38,792 nucleotides of DNA from Clostridiales bacterium (GCA_014799475.1 JAAVHX010000013.1:20959-59750), one strand, 5' to 3'. Counted from the stretch's first letter, positions 8,080-16,473 are shown. A program made the numbers and translations. The notes: a model not told the origin generated them from the sequence alone.

Positions 8080-9564
8080 ATGGAGAAGGAAATGTTCAGC
8101 CCAATGGCGATCGACGCCTTGGGCGAGATGATGAATATCAGCCTGGGCTCCTCGGCCACCGCGGTGTCAAATATGCTGGACCATCGGGTGGATATTACCA
8201 CACCCACGGTCTCAGTGGTGGACGTGAAGGACTTCTCCCTGGGCAATCTGGAGCCGGCCATCGGCGTGGAGATCAAGTACGTCGAGGGCCTGGAGGGCAG
8301 CAACATCATGCTGCTCAAGCGCAGCGACATCAAGATCATTGTGGACATCCTCATGGGGATGGAGACAGCCGAAGAGGAGTTCGAACTCAACGAGCTGACC
8401 ATCAGCTGCGTGTGCGAGGTCATGAACCAGATGATGGGTTCGGCTGCCACCGCCATGTCCGACTTCCTGGGCTTCCGCGTGGACATCTCCACGCCCCAGT
8501 CCTTTGAACTGGACAGCCTGGAGCATTTCAAGCAGGACCATATGCCCAAGGGCGCGGAGCAGGTCGTGGTGGTCCGCTTCTTCCTGAAGATCGAGAACGC
8601 GCTGGAGAGCGAGTTCATGAACGTGATGAGCGTGTCCCTGGCCAAGGAGTTGCTCAAGAGCCTGGGCTTGGAGAGCGAGGTGTCCAGCGGCGTGCCGGAC
8701 GGAACGCCCCTCCCGGAGGCGGCCCCCGAGCCGGAGGTCAGCAACCGGGTGATGAGCCAGGCGGAGATCGAGGCCCTGCTCCACGGCGGGGACAGCGCCC
8801 CCGCGCCGGAGCCGGAGCCCAGCAACCGGGTGATGAGCCAGGAGGAGATCGAGAAGCTGCTGGCCGGAGGCATCCCGCCCGCTGAGCCGGAGCCCGCACC
8901 CGCTCCCGCTGGCGGCGACAAGAAAATGAGCCAGGAGGACATTGAAAAGATGCTGGCTGGTATGAACAGTGAGCCCGCACCTGCGGCTCAGGCGGCGCCT
9001 TCCCAGGCTCCGGCAGCCCAGGCGGCACCCGCCCAGACCCCCGCGCCGGCGGCCCCCGCGGCCCAAATGGGCCAGCCGGGACAGATGCCCCCCTATCCCT
9101 ATCCGCCCGTGCCCGGGCCGGACGGACAGATGCAGGGCGGATATATGGGCTATCCCCCCATGTACTATCCGCCGTATCCCTACCCCTATCCGCCCCAGGC
9201 TGAGCCCCAGAAGGCCGCGCCCGAGCCCAAGGTCATCGCCACCAAGCCTGTACGCATGGAGCAGATGGATCCTGTGGCTCAGCTGGGCAAGGAGCAGGCC
9301 CAGAACCTGGACCTCATCATGGAGGTGCCCCTCCAGGTGACGGTGGAGATCGGCAGGGCCCGCCGGAAGGTGCAGGATATTCTGGAATTCGCCAAGGGGT
9401 CACTGGTGGTGCTGGATAAGCTGGCCGGCGACCAGGTGGATCTGTTTGTCAACGGCAAGTGCATCGCCCGGGGCGAGGTGGTGGTGATCGAGGACAACTT
9501 CGGTGTCCGCATCACCGAGATCGTGCAGACCCCAGGCATTGAGATGCTGGCAACCGGCAGATAA
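8080..9564 (+). CDS. fliY: Flagellar motor switch phosphatase FliY with internal triplicated SQxEI motifs
   Basis: FliY is the Gram-positive switch protein that replaces FliN and dephosphorylates CheY-P in the motor. The 494-residue product has an N-terminal CheC-type phosphatase domain with two intact active-site patterns (D12, E16, N19, P42 and S109, E113, N116, P139). It ends with a SpoA domain (about 400-490). The protein is longer than usual because the linker (about 205-395) holds three copies of the motif MSQ(A/E)(E/D)IE(A/K)(L/M)L at residues 225-234, 252-261 and 283-292, followed by a long Ala/Pro and Pro/Tyr-rich stretch. The CheY-docking motif normally found at the FliY N terminus is absent there. 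Start ATG 8080, with AAAGGAG inside the end of fliM. Confidence 0.95.
   Translation: MEKEMFSPMAIDALGEMMNISLGSSATAVSNMLDHRVDITTPTVSVVDVKDFSLGNLEPAIGVEIKYVEGLEGSNIMLLKRSDIKIIVDILMGMETAEEEFELNELTISCVCEVMNQMMGSAATAMSDFLGFRVDISTPQSFELDSLEHFKQDHMPKGAEQVVVVRFFLKIENALESEFMNVMSVSLAKELLKSLGLESEVSSGVPDGTPLPEAAPEPEVSNRVMSQAEIEALLHGGDSAPAPEPEPSNRVMSQEEIEKLLAGGIPPAEPEPAPAPAGGDKKMSQEDIEKMLAGMNSEPAPAAQAAPSQAPAAQAAPAQTPAPAAPAAQMGQPGQMPPYPYPPVPGPDGQMQGGYMGYPPMYYPPYPYPYPPQAEPQKAAPEPKVIATKPVRMEQMDPVAQLGKEQAQNLDLIMEVPLQVTVEIGRARRKVQDILEFAKGSLVVLDKLAGDQVDLFVNGKCIARGEVVVIEDNFGVRITEIVQTPGIEMLATGR
8740..8961 (+). repeat. Three tandem copies of a CheY-docking-like motif inside fliY
   Basis: Two units (from 8740 and from 8821; period 81 bases, 27 residues) are nearly identical over their first 33 bases, with one mismatch; both encode SNRVMSQ followed by (A/E)EIE(A/K)LL. 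A third, more diverged unit (8920-8961) encodes KKMSQEDIEKMLAG. Each unit resembles the N-terminal motif of FliM in this window (LSQSQIDALL). Pro/Glu/Ala spacers separate them. Confidence 0.9.
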
Positions 9565-9642
9565 GGCCGAACTCATAAAATCCGCCCCGGAAAACCCAGG
9601 CCGCGGGCCACAACATCAATGAATAAAAGGATGGATGAACCA

Positions 9643-10011
9643 ATGGCTAAGAAAATTTTGTTAGTGGATGACGCCGCTTTTATGCGCAAGATGATCAAGG
9701 ACACCCTGACCAAGAATGGTTACACCGAGGTGTTCGAGGCCGTGGACGGCGCCGACGCCGTGGAGAAGTTCAGCGAGATCGGCCCCGACCTGGTGGTCAT
9801 GGACATCACCATGCCCAACATGGACGGCCTGGAGGCCCTGAAGGCCATCCGCGCCAAGGACGGCAGCGCCAACGTGGTCATGTGCTCCGCCATGGGCCAG
9901 GAGTCCATGGTTATGGACGCCGTGCGCTCCGGCGCCAAGGACTTCATCGTCAAGCCCTTTAAGCCCGACCGCGTGCTCAAGACCGTCACCTCCATTCTGG
10001 GCGCGCCCTGA
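9643..10011 (+). CDS. cheY: Chemotaxis response regulator CheY
   Basis: CheY is the diffusible single-domain response regulator that carries the signal from the CheA kinase to the motor. From the ATG at 9643 it has 122 residues, the standard size. Key residues are visible: acidic pair D9/D10, phospho-acceptor D54 (in VVMDITMP), S82 and K104 (in IVKPF). In-frame ATGs at 9619 and 9631 exist, but MAKKILLVDDAAFMRKM is the usual family start and AAAAGGA lies 11 bases before it. It sits between fliY and fliO, as in Bacillus and clostridia. Its targets here are FliM and probably the FliY linker motifs. Confidence 0.95.
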   Translation: MAKKILLVDDAAFMRKMIKDTLTKNGYTEVFEAVDGADAVEKFSEIGPDLVVMDITMPNMDGLEALKAIRAKDGSANVVMCSAMGQESMVMDAVRSGAKDFIVKPFKPDRVLKTVTSILGAP

Positions 10012-10016
10012 CGGAG

Positions 10017-10439
10017 ATGCCGCGGCATAACAGCCCGATCGCGCTGACCACGGATTCTGTGGGAAAGACAGCGTCCGTGGGGAACAGCCTGCTCTCCCTG
10101 GCCTGGGTGCTGGTGTGCGTGGCGGTCATCATTGTGCTGGCCTACCTGTTCACCAAGTACGCGGTGGGCAGGGGCGGCGGCTTTTTGGGCGCGGGCAGCG
10201 GCACGGAGCGGTTCAAGGTGCTGTGCCGTCTGTCTCTGGGAAGGGATCAGGCCGCGGTGCTGGTTCAGGCGGGGGAGAAATACCTCCTTCTGGGGGTGGC
10301 CCCCTCGGGCATCACGGTGCTGACGGAGCTGACCCAGGAAGAAGCCGAGCCCCTGTATATGCGCCCTTCTGACCAGCCGGCGCCCCCCAGCTTTGGGGAA
10401 GCGCTGCGCACCGTACTCAAGCAAAAGAAACCGAGGTGA
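10017..10439 (+). CDS. fliO: Flagellar biosynthetic protein FliO (FliZ)
   Basis: FliO helps assemble the FliP-FliQ-FliR export gate. The 140-residue product has one membrane helix (about residues 26-46, LLSLAWVLVCVAVIIVLAYL) followed by a cytoplasmic domain with the pattern RFKVLCRLSLGRDQAAVLVQ and EKYLLLGVAPSGI that marks this family. The ATG at 10017 lies only 5 bases after the cheY stop and has no well-spaced ribosome site, so translational coupling, or a GTG start slightly downstream, is possible. It is followed directly by fliP. Confidence 0.88.
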   Translation: MPRHNSPIALTTDSVGKTASVGNSLLSLAWVLVCVAVIIVLAYLFTKYAVGRGGGFLGAGSGTERFKVLCRLSLGRDQAAVLVQAGEKYLLLGVAPSGITVLTELTQEEAEPLYMRPSDQPAPPSFGEALRTVLKQKKPR

Positions 10440-10446
10440 GGATGGG

Positions 10447-11136
10447 ATGCCGACGGACAGTCTGAACAGTCTGGTCAATATCAACGGAGACAGCGTACAG
10501 ACCCTGGAGATTCTGTTCCTCACCACCATGATCGCCCTGCTGCCCTCCATGTTGGTGATGATGACCTCCTTCACCCGGTACATCATCTCCCTGTCCTTCC
10601 TGCGCACCGCCATGGGCACCAACCAGAGCCCGCCCAACGTGGTGCTGGTGGGCATCGCCATGTTCCTCACCCTTATCACCATGAACCCGGTGATCACCCG
10701 CATCCAGACGGAGGCGTGGACGCCGTACACCGAGCAGGAGATCGGCCAGGAGGAATTTTTGGCCCGGGCGTCCATCCCGCTGAAGGAGTTCATGCTGGAC
10801 AATACCGAGCGCAACACCCTGCGGATGTTCTGCAATCTGGCCCATGTGGACGTGCCCGACGACGCCGCCGGACTGGACGGGGTGGCGATGGATCTGCCCC
10901 TGCGCGTCATCGTGCCCGCCTTCATGACCCAGGAGCTGCAAAAGGCGTTCTACACGGGACTGCTGCTGTACATCCCCTTCATGCTCATTGACATCGTGGT
11001 ATCCTCCACGCTGATGAGCATGGGCATGATCATGCTGCCGCCGGCCATGATCTCCACCCCCTTCAAGCTGCTTTTGTTCGTGTCTGTCAACGGCTGGAGC
11101 CTGCTGTTCTCCTCGCTGGTGCAGAGCGTCAAGTAA
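10447..11136 (+). CDS. fliP: Flagellar export gate protein FliP
   Basis: FliP is the main subunit of the FliPQR export channel. The 229-residue product carries the family signatures TSFTRYIISLSFLRTAMGTNQ and FLTLITMNPV near the N terminus, and FMTQELQKAFYTGLLLYIPFMLIDIVVSSTLMSMGMIMLPP near the C terminus (only key parts quoted). The start at 10447 is chosen because GAGGTGAGG precedes it; an upstream in-frame ATG at 10393 would overlap fliO by 47 bases. Unlike many FliP proteins, no cleavable signal peptide precedes the first membrane helix. It is followed by fliQ and fliR in the standard order. Confidence 0.95.
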   Translation: MPTDSLNSLVNINGDSVQTLEILFLTTMIALLPSMLVMMTSFTRYIISLSFLRTAMGTNQSPPNVVLVGIAMFLTLITMNPVITRIQTEAWTPYTEQEIGQEEFLARASIPLKEFMLDNTERNTLRMFCNLAHVDVPDDAAGLDGVAMDLPLRVIVPAFMTQELQKAFYTGLLLYIPFMLIDIVVSSTLMSMGMIMLPPAMISTPFKLLLFVSVNGWSLLFSSLVQSVK

Positions 11137-11163
11137 CCCCCGCCCCCAAGGAAGGAGTACACT

Positions 11164-11424
11164 ATGGATACCGCACAGGTGATGGATCTTCTTCGGGAGG
11201 CGGTGGGCGTAGCCATCAGGCTGTGCAGCCCCATGCTGCTGCTGGCCATGCTGGTGGGCGTGGTGGTGGCCATTTTCCAGGCCGTCACCCAGATCCACGA
11301 GCAGACCATCGGCTTTGTGCTGAAGCTCATCGTGGTGGTGGCCGTGCTCCTGTTGGGGGGCGCTTGGATGATGGACACCCTTCAGGACTATACCTATCAG
11401 ATCTTTACCCTGATCGCCAGTTAG
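11164..11424 (+). CDS. fliQ: Flagellar export gate protein FliQ
   Basis: FliQ is the small two-helix subunit of the export gate. The 86-residue product has two hydrophobic segments (about 17-37 and 50-70) around the conserved loop FQAVTQIHEQTIGFVLKLI, which identifies the family. The ATG at 11164 follows AAGGAG. The gene lies 27 bases after fliP and 19 bases before fliR. Confidence 0.96.
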   Translation: MDTAQVMDLLREAVGVAIRLCSPMLLLAMLVGVVVAIFQAVTQIHEQTIGFVLKLIVVVAVLLLGGAWMMDTLQDYTYQIFTLIAS

Positions 11425-11443
11425 GCCGGGAGGGGGCGCTTCC

Positions 11444-12208
11444 ATGATCGACTGGGCGGCACTGACCGCGTTTCTGTTTATCACCGCCCGCGTCAGCGGG
11501 TTCATCCTCTTCAACCCCATCCTGGGGCGCGCCAACATCCCCGTCACCTTCCGCACGGGCATGACTTTGGTGCTGTCCGTGTTCGTGGCCTCGGTGTCCA
11601 CCCTTCAGGTTACCGAGCCGGCGGGCCTCATCGAGCTGTGCGTCCGGCTGCTGCTGGAGATCGCGGTGGGCTTTTTGCTGGGGATCGCGGTGAACTTTTT
11701 CTTCTATATCCCGCAGCTGGCGGGCTCCATGATCGACACCCAGATGGGCATGACCATGAACCAGATGTATGACCCGGGATCTTCCGCCAACCTGTCGGTG
11801 ACCGGGCAGCTGCTGAACACCCTGATGACCCTGCTGTTCTTCGCGGGGGGCGGGCATCTCACCCTGCTGCGGCTGTTCCTCACGTCGCAGGACGTTGTGC
11901 CCCTGGGCATGGTGTCCATCGGCCTGCCCGCCTACAACCTGCTGCTGGAGTTGTTCGTGGAGTGCACTGTGCTGGGCATAAAGCTGTGTATGCCCATTCT
12001 GGTGGCGGAGCTCATCGCCCAGGTGGGCATGGGGGTGCTGATGAAAGTCATCCCCCAGATCAACGTGTTTGCCATCAACATTGAGCTGAAGGTCATCGTG
12101 GGGCTGGCGCTGCTGCTGGTGCTGGTCATCCCCTTCAGCGAGTTCCTCCTCCAGGCGGAGGCGGCCATGCTCAACGCGCTCCACGACATCCTGACCCTGA
12201 CCGGGTGA
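11444..12208 (+). CDS. fliR: Flagellar export gate protein FliR
   Basis: FliR completes the FliP5-FliQ4-FliR1 export channel. The 254-residue product is very hydrophobic, with about six membrane segments, and carries family segments such as RVSGFILFNPILGRANIP near the start and IDTQMGMTMNQMYDPGS in the middle. The ATG at 11444 follows GGGAGG. The 83 bases between its stop and flhB contain an imperfect inverted repeat (CCCGC-CTC paired with GAG-GCGGG, about 12237-12264) but no clear promoter. Confidence 0.95.
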   Translation: MIDWAALTAFLFITARVSGFILFNPILGRANIPVTFRTGMTLVLSVFVASVSTLQVTEPAGLIELCVRLLLEIAVGFLLGIAVNFFFYIPQLAGSMIDTQMGMTMNQMYDPGSSANLSVTGQLLNTLMTLLFFAGGGHLTLLRLFLTSQDVVPLGMVSIGLPAYNLLLELFVECTVLGIKLCMPILVAELIAQVGMGVLMKVIPQINVFAINIELKVIVGLALLLVLVIPFSEFLLQAEAAMLNALHDILTLTG

Positions 12209-12291
12209 TGTTCTGACAGTACGCATCCACAAAATCCCGCCCTCCACCCTTCTGAGGAGCGGGAACGCGCGGCTCAAAGGGGGGACAGACG

Positions 12292-13362
12292 TTGCCCGAG
12301 GGAAATAAAACAGAAAAAGCAACCCCGAAAAAGCGACGGGACGAACGAAAAAAAGGCAACGTCTTCAAGAGCCAGGATGCGGTGGCGGTAGCCGGGCTGC
12401 TGACCACCTTTGCCACCCTGTGGCTGCTCACCGGCGCTTTTACTGACCAGCTGGGGGGCTTTATGGCCCTTTGCCTGACCACCGTGGGGGAGGAACCCCG
12501 GGAGGTGGCCGGCCTGGCCGGCGAGCTGGAGATCCAGGGCATCATGGTCATTCTCAAGACCGTGGGCCCGGTGGTGGCGGTGGCCATTCTGGCCGCTGTG
12601 GCGTCCACCTTTGCCCAGACCAGGTTCCTGGTCAGCACGGAATCAATGAAGCCAAAATTCAGCCGGCTCAATCCCTTGGAGGGATTCAAGCGGCTGTTTT
12701 CCCTAAAAAGTCTCGTTGAGACGCTGAAGAATCTGATCAAGATCGCCATTCTGATGGCCATCGTGTTCCTGAGCATCCGGGATATGTTCCTGGAGAGCTC
12801 CCGCTACCTGTACACCGACCTGACCGTTGCCGTGGCCCATCTGGTGCAGATGGCGGGGGGAATGGTGATGCGCATCTGCATCGCCTTCGTGGCGGTGGCC
12901 GCCCTGGACTTCTTCTACCAGTGGTGGGACTATGAGCGGCAGATGAAGATGACCAAGCAGGAGGTCAAAGAAGAGTACAAACAGATGGAAGGCGACCCCC
13001 AGGTGAAGGGGAAGATCAAGGAGATCCAGCGCCGCCGGGCTCAGCAGCGCATGATGCAGCAGGTGCCCGGGGCGGACGTGGTCATCCGTAACCCCACTCA
13101 CTTCGCCGTGGCCCTGCGCTATAAGCCGGATGAGGACGACGCCCCCATTGTGCTGGCCAAGGGCCAGGACAACATCGCCATGCGCATCGTGGAGATCGCC
13201 GAGGAGAACAAAATCGCGGTGGTCGAAAATGTGCCCCTGGCCCGGGCGCTGTATGCCCAGGCGGAGCTGAACCAGTTCATCCCGCCGGAGCTGTACGGGC
13301 CGGTGGCGGAGGTGTTGGTGTACATCTTCAGGCTGAACGAGAAGAAACAAATCGTGAAGTAA
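12292..13362 (+). CDS. flhB: Flagellar export switch protein FlhB
   Basis: FlhB is the export-gate protein whose self-cleaved C-terminal domain receives the FliK signal and switches from hook to filament substrates. The 356-residue product begins at a TTG codon (12292), chosen because AAAGGGGGGA lies just upstream and the usual start (TEKATPKKRRDERKKG) follows. Four membrane helices fall at about 30-50, 85-110, 140-165 and 185-210. The autocleavage site N267-P268-T269-H270 is intact, followed by FAVALRY. It lies between fliR and flhA, the usual order. Confidence 0.95.
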   Translation: MPEGNKTEKATPKKRRDERKKGNVFKSQDAVAVAGLLTTFATLWLLTGAFTDQLGGFMALCLTTVGEEPREVAGLAGELEIQGIMVILKTVGPVVAVAILAAVASTFAQTRFLVSTESMKPKFSRLNPLEGFKRLFSLKSLVETLKNLIKIAILMAIVFLSIRDMFLESSRYLYTDLTVAVAHLVQMAGGMVMRICIAFVAVAALDFFYQWWDYERQMKMTKQEVKEEYKQMEGDPQVKGKIKEIQRRRAQQRMMQQVPGADVVIRNPTHFAVALRYKPDEDDAPIVLAKGQDNIAMRIVEIAEENKIAVVENVPLARALYAQAELNQFIPPELYGPVAEVLVYIFRLNEKKQIVK

Positions 13363-13402
13363 ACGGTGGCCCCTGCGGCCCTATAAGCGAGACCCAAGGG
13401 GC

Positions 13403-13480
13403 CCCCATGAAAGCGCCCTTCAGCTTTCATGGGGAGAGGAGGGGCGGCGGAATGAATGAGCTTTCGCCAAAGGCGGAAGC
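13403..13480 (+). repeat. Two stem-loops in the flhB-flhA gap
   Basis: The first is a perfect 12-base stem (13403-13414 with 13423-13434; arms CCCCATGAAAGC and GCTTTCATGGGG) around an 8-base loop. The second pairs GCTTTCGCC (13460-13468) with GGCGGAAGC (13472-13480) around AAA, with one G-U pair. Neither is followed by a T run, so they are not simple terminators. They flank the ribosome site and ATG of the possible small reading frame at 13452, and may affect how much flhA is translated. Confidence 0.7.
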
Positions 13481-13541
13481 GAATGATATGAAGCTTGCCC
13501 CGACGAAGGAGGTGACCGCCCCATGCTCAAACGCATTTTAA
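13452..13541 (+). CDS. Possible 29-residue leader peptide overlapping the flhA start
   Basis: A short frame runs from ATG 13452 to TAA 13539-13541, overlapping the first 19 bases of flhA in another frame. It has a strong ribosome site (GAGAGGAGG, about 11 bases upstream) and lies across the second stem-loop of this gap. The predicted peptide (starting MNELSPKAEANDMK) resembles nothing I recognise. flhA has its own strong AAGGAGG site at about 13506, so the small frame is not needed for flhA translation; it could be chance. Confidence 0.25.
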   Translation: MNELSPKAEANDMKLAPTKEVTAPCSNAF

Positions 13542-15628
13542 ACAATAGCATAGCGCTGTTCGTGGTGGTCGTGGTCATGTTCCTGTTCATCCCGCTGCAC
13601 CCCGTGGTCCTGGACATCCTGCTCATCATCAACATCGGGCTGTCCATCATGATCCTGATGATCACCATGAACATCTCGGAGGCGCTGGATTTCTCCATTT
13701 TCCCATCCCTGCTGCTGATCACCACCCTGTTCCGGCTGGGCATGAACGTGTCCAGTACCCGGATGATCCTCACCACCGGCTACCCCGGCGAGGTCATTGA
13801 AAACTTCGGACGGCTGGTCACCCAGGGCGACATCGTGGTGGGCTTCGTGATCTTCTTCATCATTGTGCTGGTGCAGCTCATCGTCATCACCAAGGGCGCG
13901 GAGCGCGTGTCCGAGGTGGCCGCCCGCTTCACTCTGGACGCCATGCCCGGCAAGCAGATGGCCATTGACGCCGACCTGTCCTCCGGCCTCATCGACGAGC
14001 AGACCGCCCGGGTCCGCCGGGAGAAGATTCAAAAGGAAGCGGACTTCTACGGCGCCATGGACGGCGCCACCAAGATCGTCAAGGGCGACTCCACCATGTC
14101 CATCATCATCACCCTCATCAACCTGGTGGGCGGTATCATCATTGGCATGGTGGTCAAGGGCGGCAGCATCGGCGACGTGATGCAGCAGTACTGCATCCTG
14201 ACCATCGGCGACGGTCTGGTGTCCCAGATCCCCTCCCTGATGATCTCCACCGCCACCGGCATGATCGTCACCCGTTCCGTGTCCGAGGGCAGCCTGAACG
14301 TGGACGTCCTGAACCAGTTCAAGGCTCAGCCCCGGGCTATCCTGACCACCGGCGTCGTCCTGCTGTTCCTGGGCATCATTCCCGGCACGCCCACCATCCC
14401 GCTTATCGTCGGCGGCGTGGCCCTGGTGGGCGGCGGATTCTTCATCACCCGCCAGATGAGCGCCCAGCAGCAGGCGGAGGCCGCTGCGGCCCAGGCACCC
14501 GCCGAGCCCGCCGAGCTGGCCGCCCCCAGCGAGAGCGACTACTATAAGGACATCAACAACGTGTACACCCTGCTGTCGGTGGAGCCGGTGGAGATGGAGT
14601 TCGGATACAGCCTCATCCCCCTGGTGGACGAGAGCCACGGCGGCAAACTCATCAGCCGCATCGTCATCTTCCGGCGGCAGTACGCCCAGGATATGGGCTT
14701 TGTCATCCCGTCCATCCGCCTGCACGACGGCTCCGCGCTGGGCACCAACCAGTACTGCATCCGCATCAAGGGAGAAGTGGTGGCCCAGGGCGAGATCTTG
14801 GTGGACTACTACCTGGCCCTCGAGCCGCCCAACCCCCTGGGCGAGATCGACGGCATCGAGACCATCGAGCCGGCCTACGGCATCCCCTCCCGGTGGATCC
14901 TGCCGGAGAACAAGGAGATGGCGGAGATCTACGGCTACAACGTCATCGACCCGCTGTCCGTCATGCTGACCCACCTGGCGGAGACGGTGAAAAAGCACGC
15001 CTACGAGCTGCTGACCCGGGCCGAGACCATCCGGCTGGTGGACAATTTGAAGCAGACCTCCCCGGAGCTGGTGGAGGAGGCGGTCCCCGCCATCATCCCC
15101 TACTCCAGGCTGGAAAAGCTGCTGCGCAGCCTCCTCCAGGAGGGCGTGCCCATCAAGGATCTGGCCACCATCGTGGAGACCGCCGCCGACGCCTTCTCCC
15201 AGGGCCGGGATCTGGACATGGCCACCGAGCAGGTGCGCGGCGCCCTGGCCCGCACCATCACCCGCCGGTTCTGCGAGGACGGCCAGCTCCGGGTCATCAC
15301 CCTGGACGCCGAGGTGGAGAAGAAGATCATCTCCTCCCTCACCCGGAACGAGCAGGGCGTGTACCTGGCCATGGGCCCCGACCTGATGCAGACCATCATC
15401 GCCCAAATGGCGGAGCATCTGAAAAAATTCGGCGACCTGTCCCAGACACCGGTGATCCTGGTCAGCCAGGTGATCCGGGGCTATTTCAGCAAAATGATCA
15501 CCCAATTCTACCCCAACGTCTATGTGCTGTCCTTCAATGAGATCACCAACACCGTGCAGATCCAGGCCCTGGGCAACATTACCGACCAGACGACCGCCCA
15601 AGCCCAGAGAAGGGCGGTGGGCACATGA
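13523..15628 (+). CDS. flhA: Flagellar export gate protein FlhA
   Basis: FlhA is the large export-gate protein: a nine-subunit ring that uses the ion gradient and binds chaperone-substrate complexes. The 701-residue product is of standard length. It has eight membrane helices in the first ~330 residues with the FHIPEP family segment (SIFPSLLLITTLFRLGMNVSSTR, about residues 57-79), an Ala/Glu-rich linker at about 320-335, then the cytoplasmic domain to the end. The ATG at 13523 follows AAGGAGGTGACC. The stop overlaps the sigD start (ATGA). The flhF and flhG genes that often follow flhA in Firmicutes are not here. Confidence 0.96.
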   Translation: MLKRILNNSIALFVVVVVMFLFIPLHPVVLDILLIINIGLSIMILMITMNISEALDFSIFPSLLLITTLFRLGMNVSSTRMILTTGYPGEVIENFGRLVTQGDIVVGFVIFFIIVLVQLIVITKGAERVSEVAARFTLDAMPGKQMAIDADLSSGLIDEQTARVRREKIQKEADFYGAMDGATKIVKGDSTMSIIITLINLVGGIIIGMVVKGGSIGDVMQQYCILTIGDGLVSQIPSLMISTATGMIVTRSVSEGSLNVDVLNQFKAQPRAILTTGVVLLFLGIIPGTPTIPLIVGGVALVGGGFFITRQMSAQQQAEAAAAQAPAEPAELAAPSESDYYKDINNVYTLLSVEPVEMEFGYSLIPLVDESHGGKLISRIVIFRRQYAQDMGFVIPSIRLHDGSALGTNQYCIRIKGEVVAQGEILVDYYLALEPPNPLGEIDGIETIEPAYGIPSRWILPENKEMAEIYGYNVIDPLSVMLTHLAETVKKHAYELLTRAETIRLVDNLKQTSPELVEEAVPAIIPYSRLEKLLRSLLQEGVPIKDLATIVETAADAFSQGRDLDMATEQVRGALARTITRRFCEDGQLRVITLDAEVEKKIISSLTRNEQGVYLAMGPDLMQTIIAQMAEHLKKFGDLSQTPVILVSQVIRGYFSKMITQFYPNVYVLSFNEITNTVQIQALGNITDQTTAQAQRRAVGT

Positions 15629-16467
15629 GCGCGGGCGCTGTCCAGCGGAGGTACACCCCGGACGAGGTCGAGACCATGCCCACCTCCGAGCTGCTCTCCC
15701 TCTACAAGCAGACAGGGGATGAGGAGCTGAAGTGGCCCCTGGTGCTGCGGTATGAGGGCCTCATCAAGAGCGCGGCGCTGCAAATACGGGGCGTGTACAG
15801 CAGCTTTGCCCAGGTGGACGACATCGTCAGCGAGGGCATCCTCACCCTGCTCAGCTCCATTGACAAGTTTGACCCGGACAAGGGCATCAAGTTTGAGACC
15901 TATGTGGCCAAACGCATCCGCGGCATGGTCATCGACCTGGCCCGGAAGCAGGACTGGCTGCCGAGGAACATCCGGCAGCGGGCCAAGGAGATCGACGCCG
16001 CCGTGTCCAACCTGGCCAATGAGCTGGGGCGCTTCCCCACTGACCACGAGGTGGCGGACCATTTGGGTATGCCCACCGACAAGTACCAGAAGGAGGCCGC
16101 CCGGGTGGCGCTCTCCAACACCCTGTCCCTGGACGCGTTGATGGACGCCCGGGATTTGGAGGGCCACCGTTTCGAGGTGTCCTCTGAGGATCCCACCGTC
16201 CAGCCGGAGACGGTGCTGGAGGACCAGGAGCTCCAGCAGACCCTGGCCCAGGGCGTCGCCGCCCTCCAGGAAAACGAGCAGATCGTACTCTCCCTCTATT
16301 ACGAGAAAAACCTTCATATGAAGGAGATCGCCCAGGTGATGGGGGTCAGCGAACCCCGCATCTCCCAGATCCACTCCCGGGCCATCCAGAAGCTGCGGGA
16401 TCATATGGGCGCGTACATGAACAGCGAAGCCCCACAAAAAACCTCTAAAAAGCGGAAGAAGGTATGA
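15625..16467 (+). CDS. sigD: Flagellar RNA polymerase sigma factor SigD (FliA/WhiG family)
   Basis: SigD (sigma-28 type) transcribes late flagellar and chemotaxis genes. The 280-residue product has region 2 (about 30-105; VDDIVSEGILTLLSSIDKFDP and FETYVAKRIRGMVIDLARKQDW, with LPRN following), region 3 (about 110-180; FPTDHEVADHLGMP) and region 4 (about 210-265; helix-turn-helix MKEIAQVMGVSEPRISQIHS). It ends in a basic tail (KKRKKV). The start overlaps the flhA stop, so the two are coupled. A site matching its consensus is found upstream of fliD (23027-23053). No anti-sigma FlgM gene is seen in this window. Confidence 0.95.
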   Translation: MSAGAVQRRYTPDEVETMPTSELLSLYKQTGDEELKWPLVLRYEGLIKSAALQIRGVYSSFAQVDDIVSEGILTLLSSIDKFDPDKGIKFETYVAKRIRGMVIDLARKQDWLPRNIRQRAKEIDAAVSNLANELGRFPTDHEVADHLGMPTDKYQKEAARVALSNTLSLDALMDARDLEGHRFEVSSEDPTVQPETVLEDQELQQTLAQGVAALQENEQIVLSLYYEKNLHMKEIAQVMGVSEPRISQIHSRAIQKLRDHMGAYMNSEAPQKTSKKRKKV

Positions 16468-16473
16468 TGCAGG

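Noticed and set aside
10393..10446. Upstream ATG for fliP
   Set aside because: It would overlap fliO by 47 bases and adds a basic stretch with no ribosome site; ATG 10447 has GAGGTGAGG in front.
13538..15601. 687-codon minus-strand frame opposite flhA
   Set aside because: Same reason: His/Gln/Asp/Gly-rich shadow of flhA with no family signature and no ribosome site in front.
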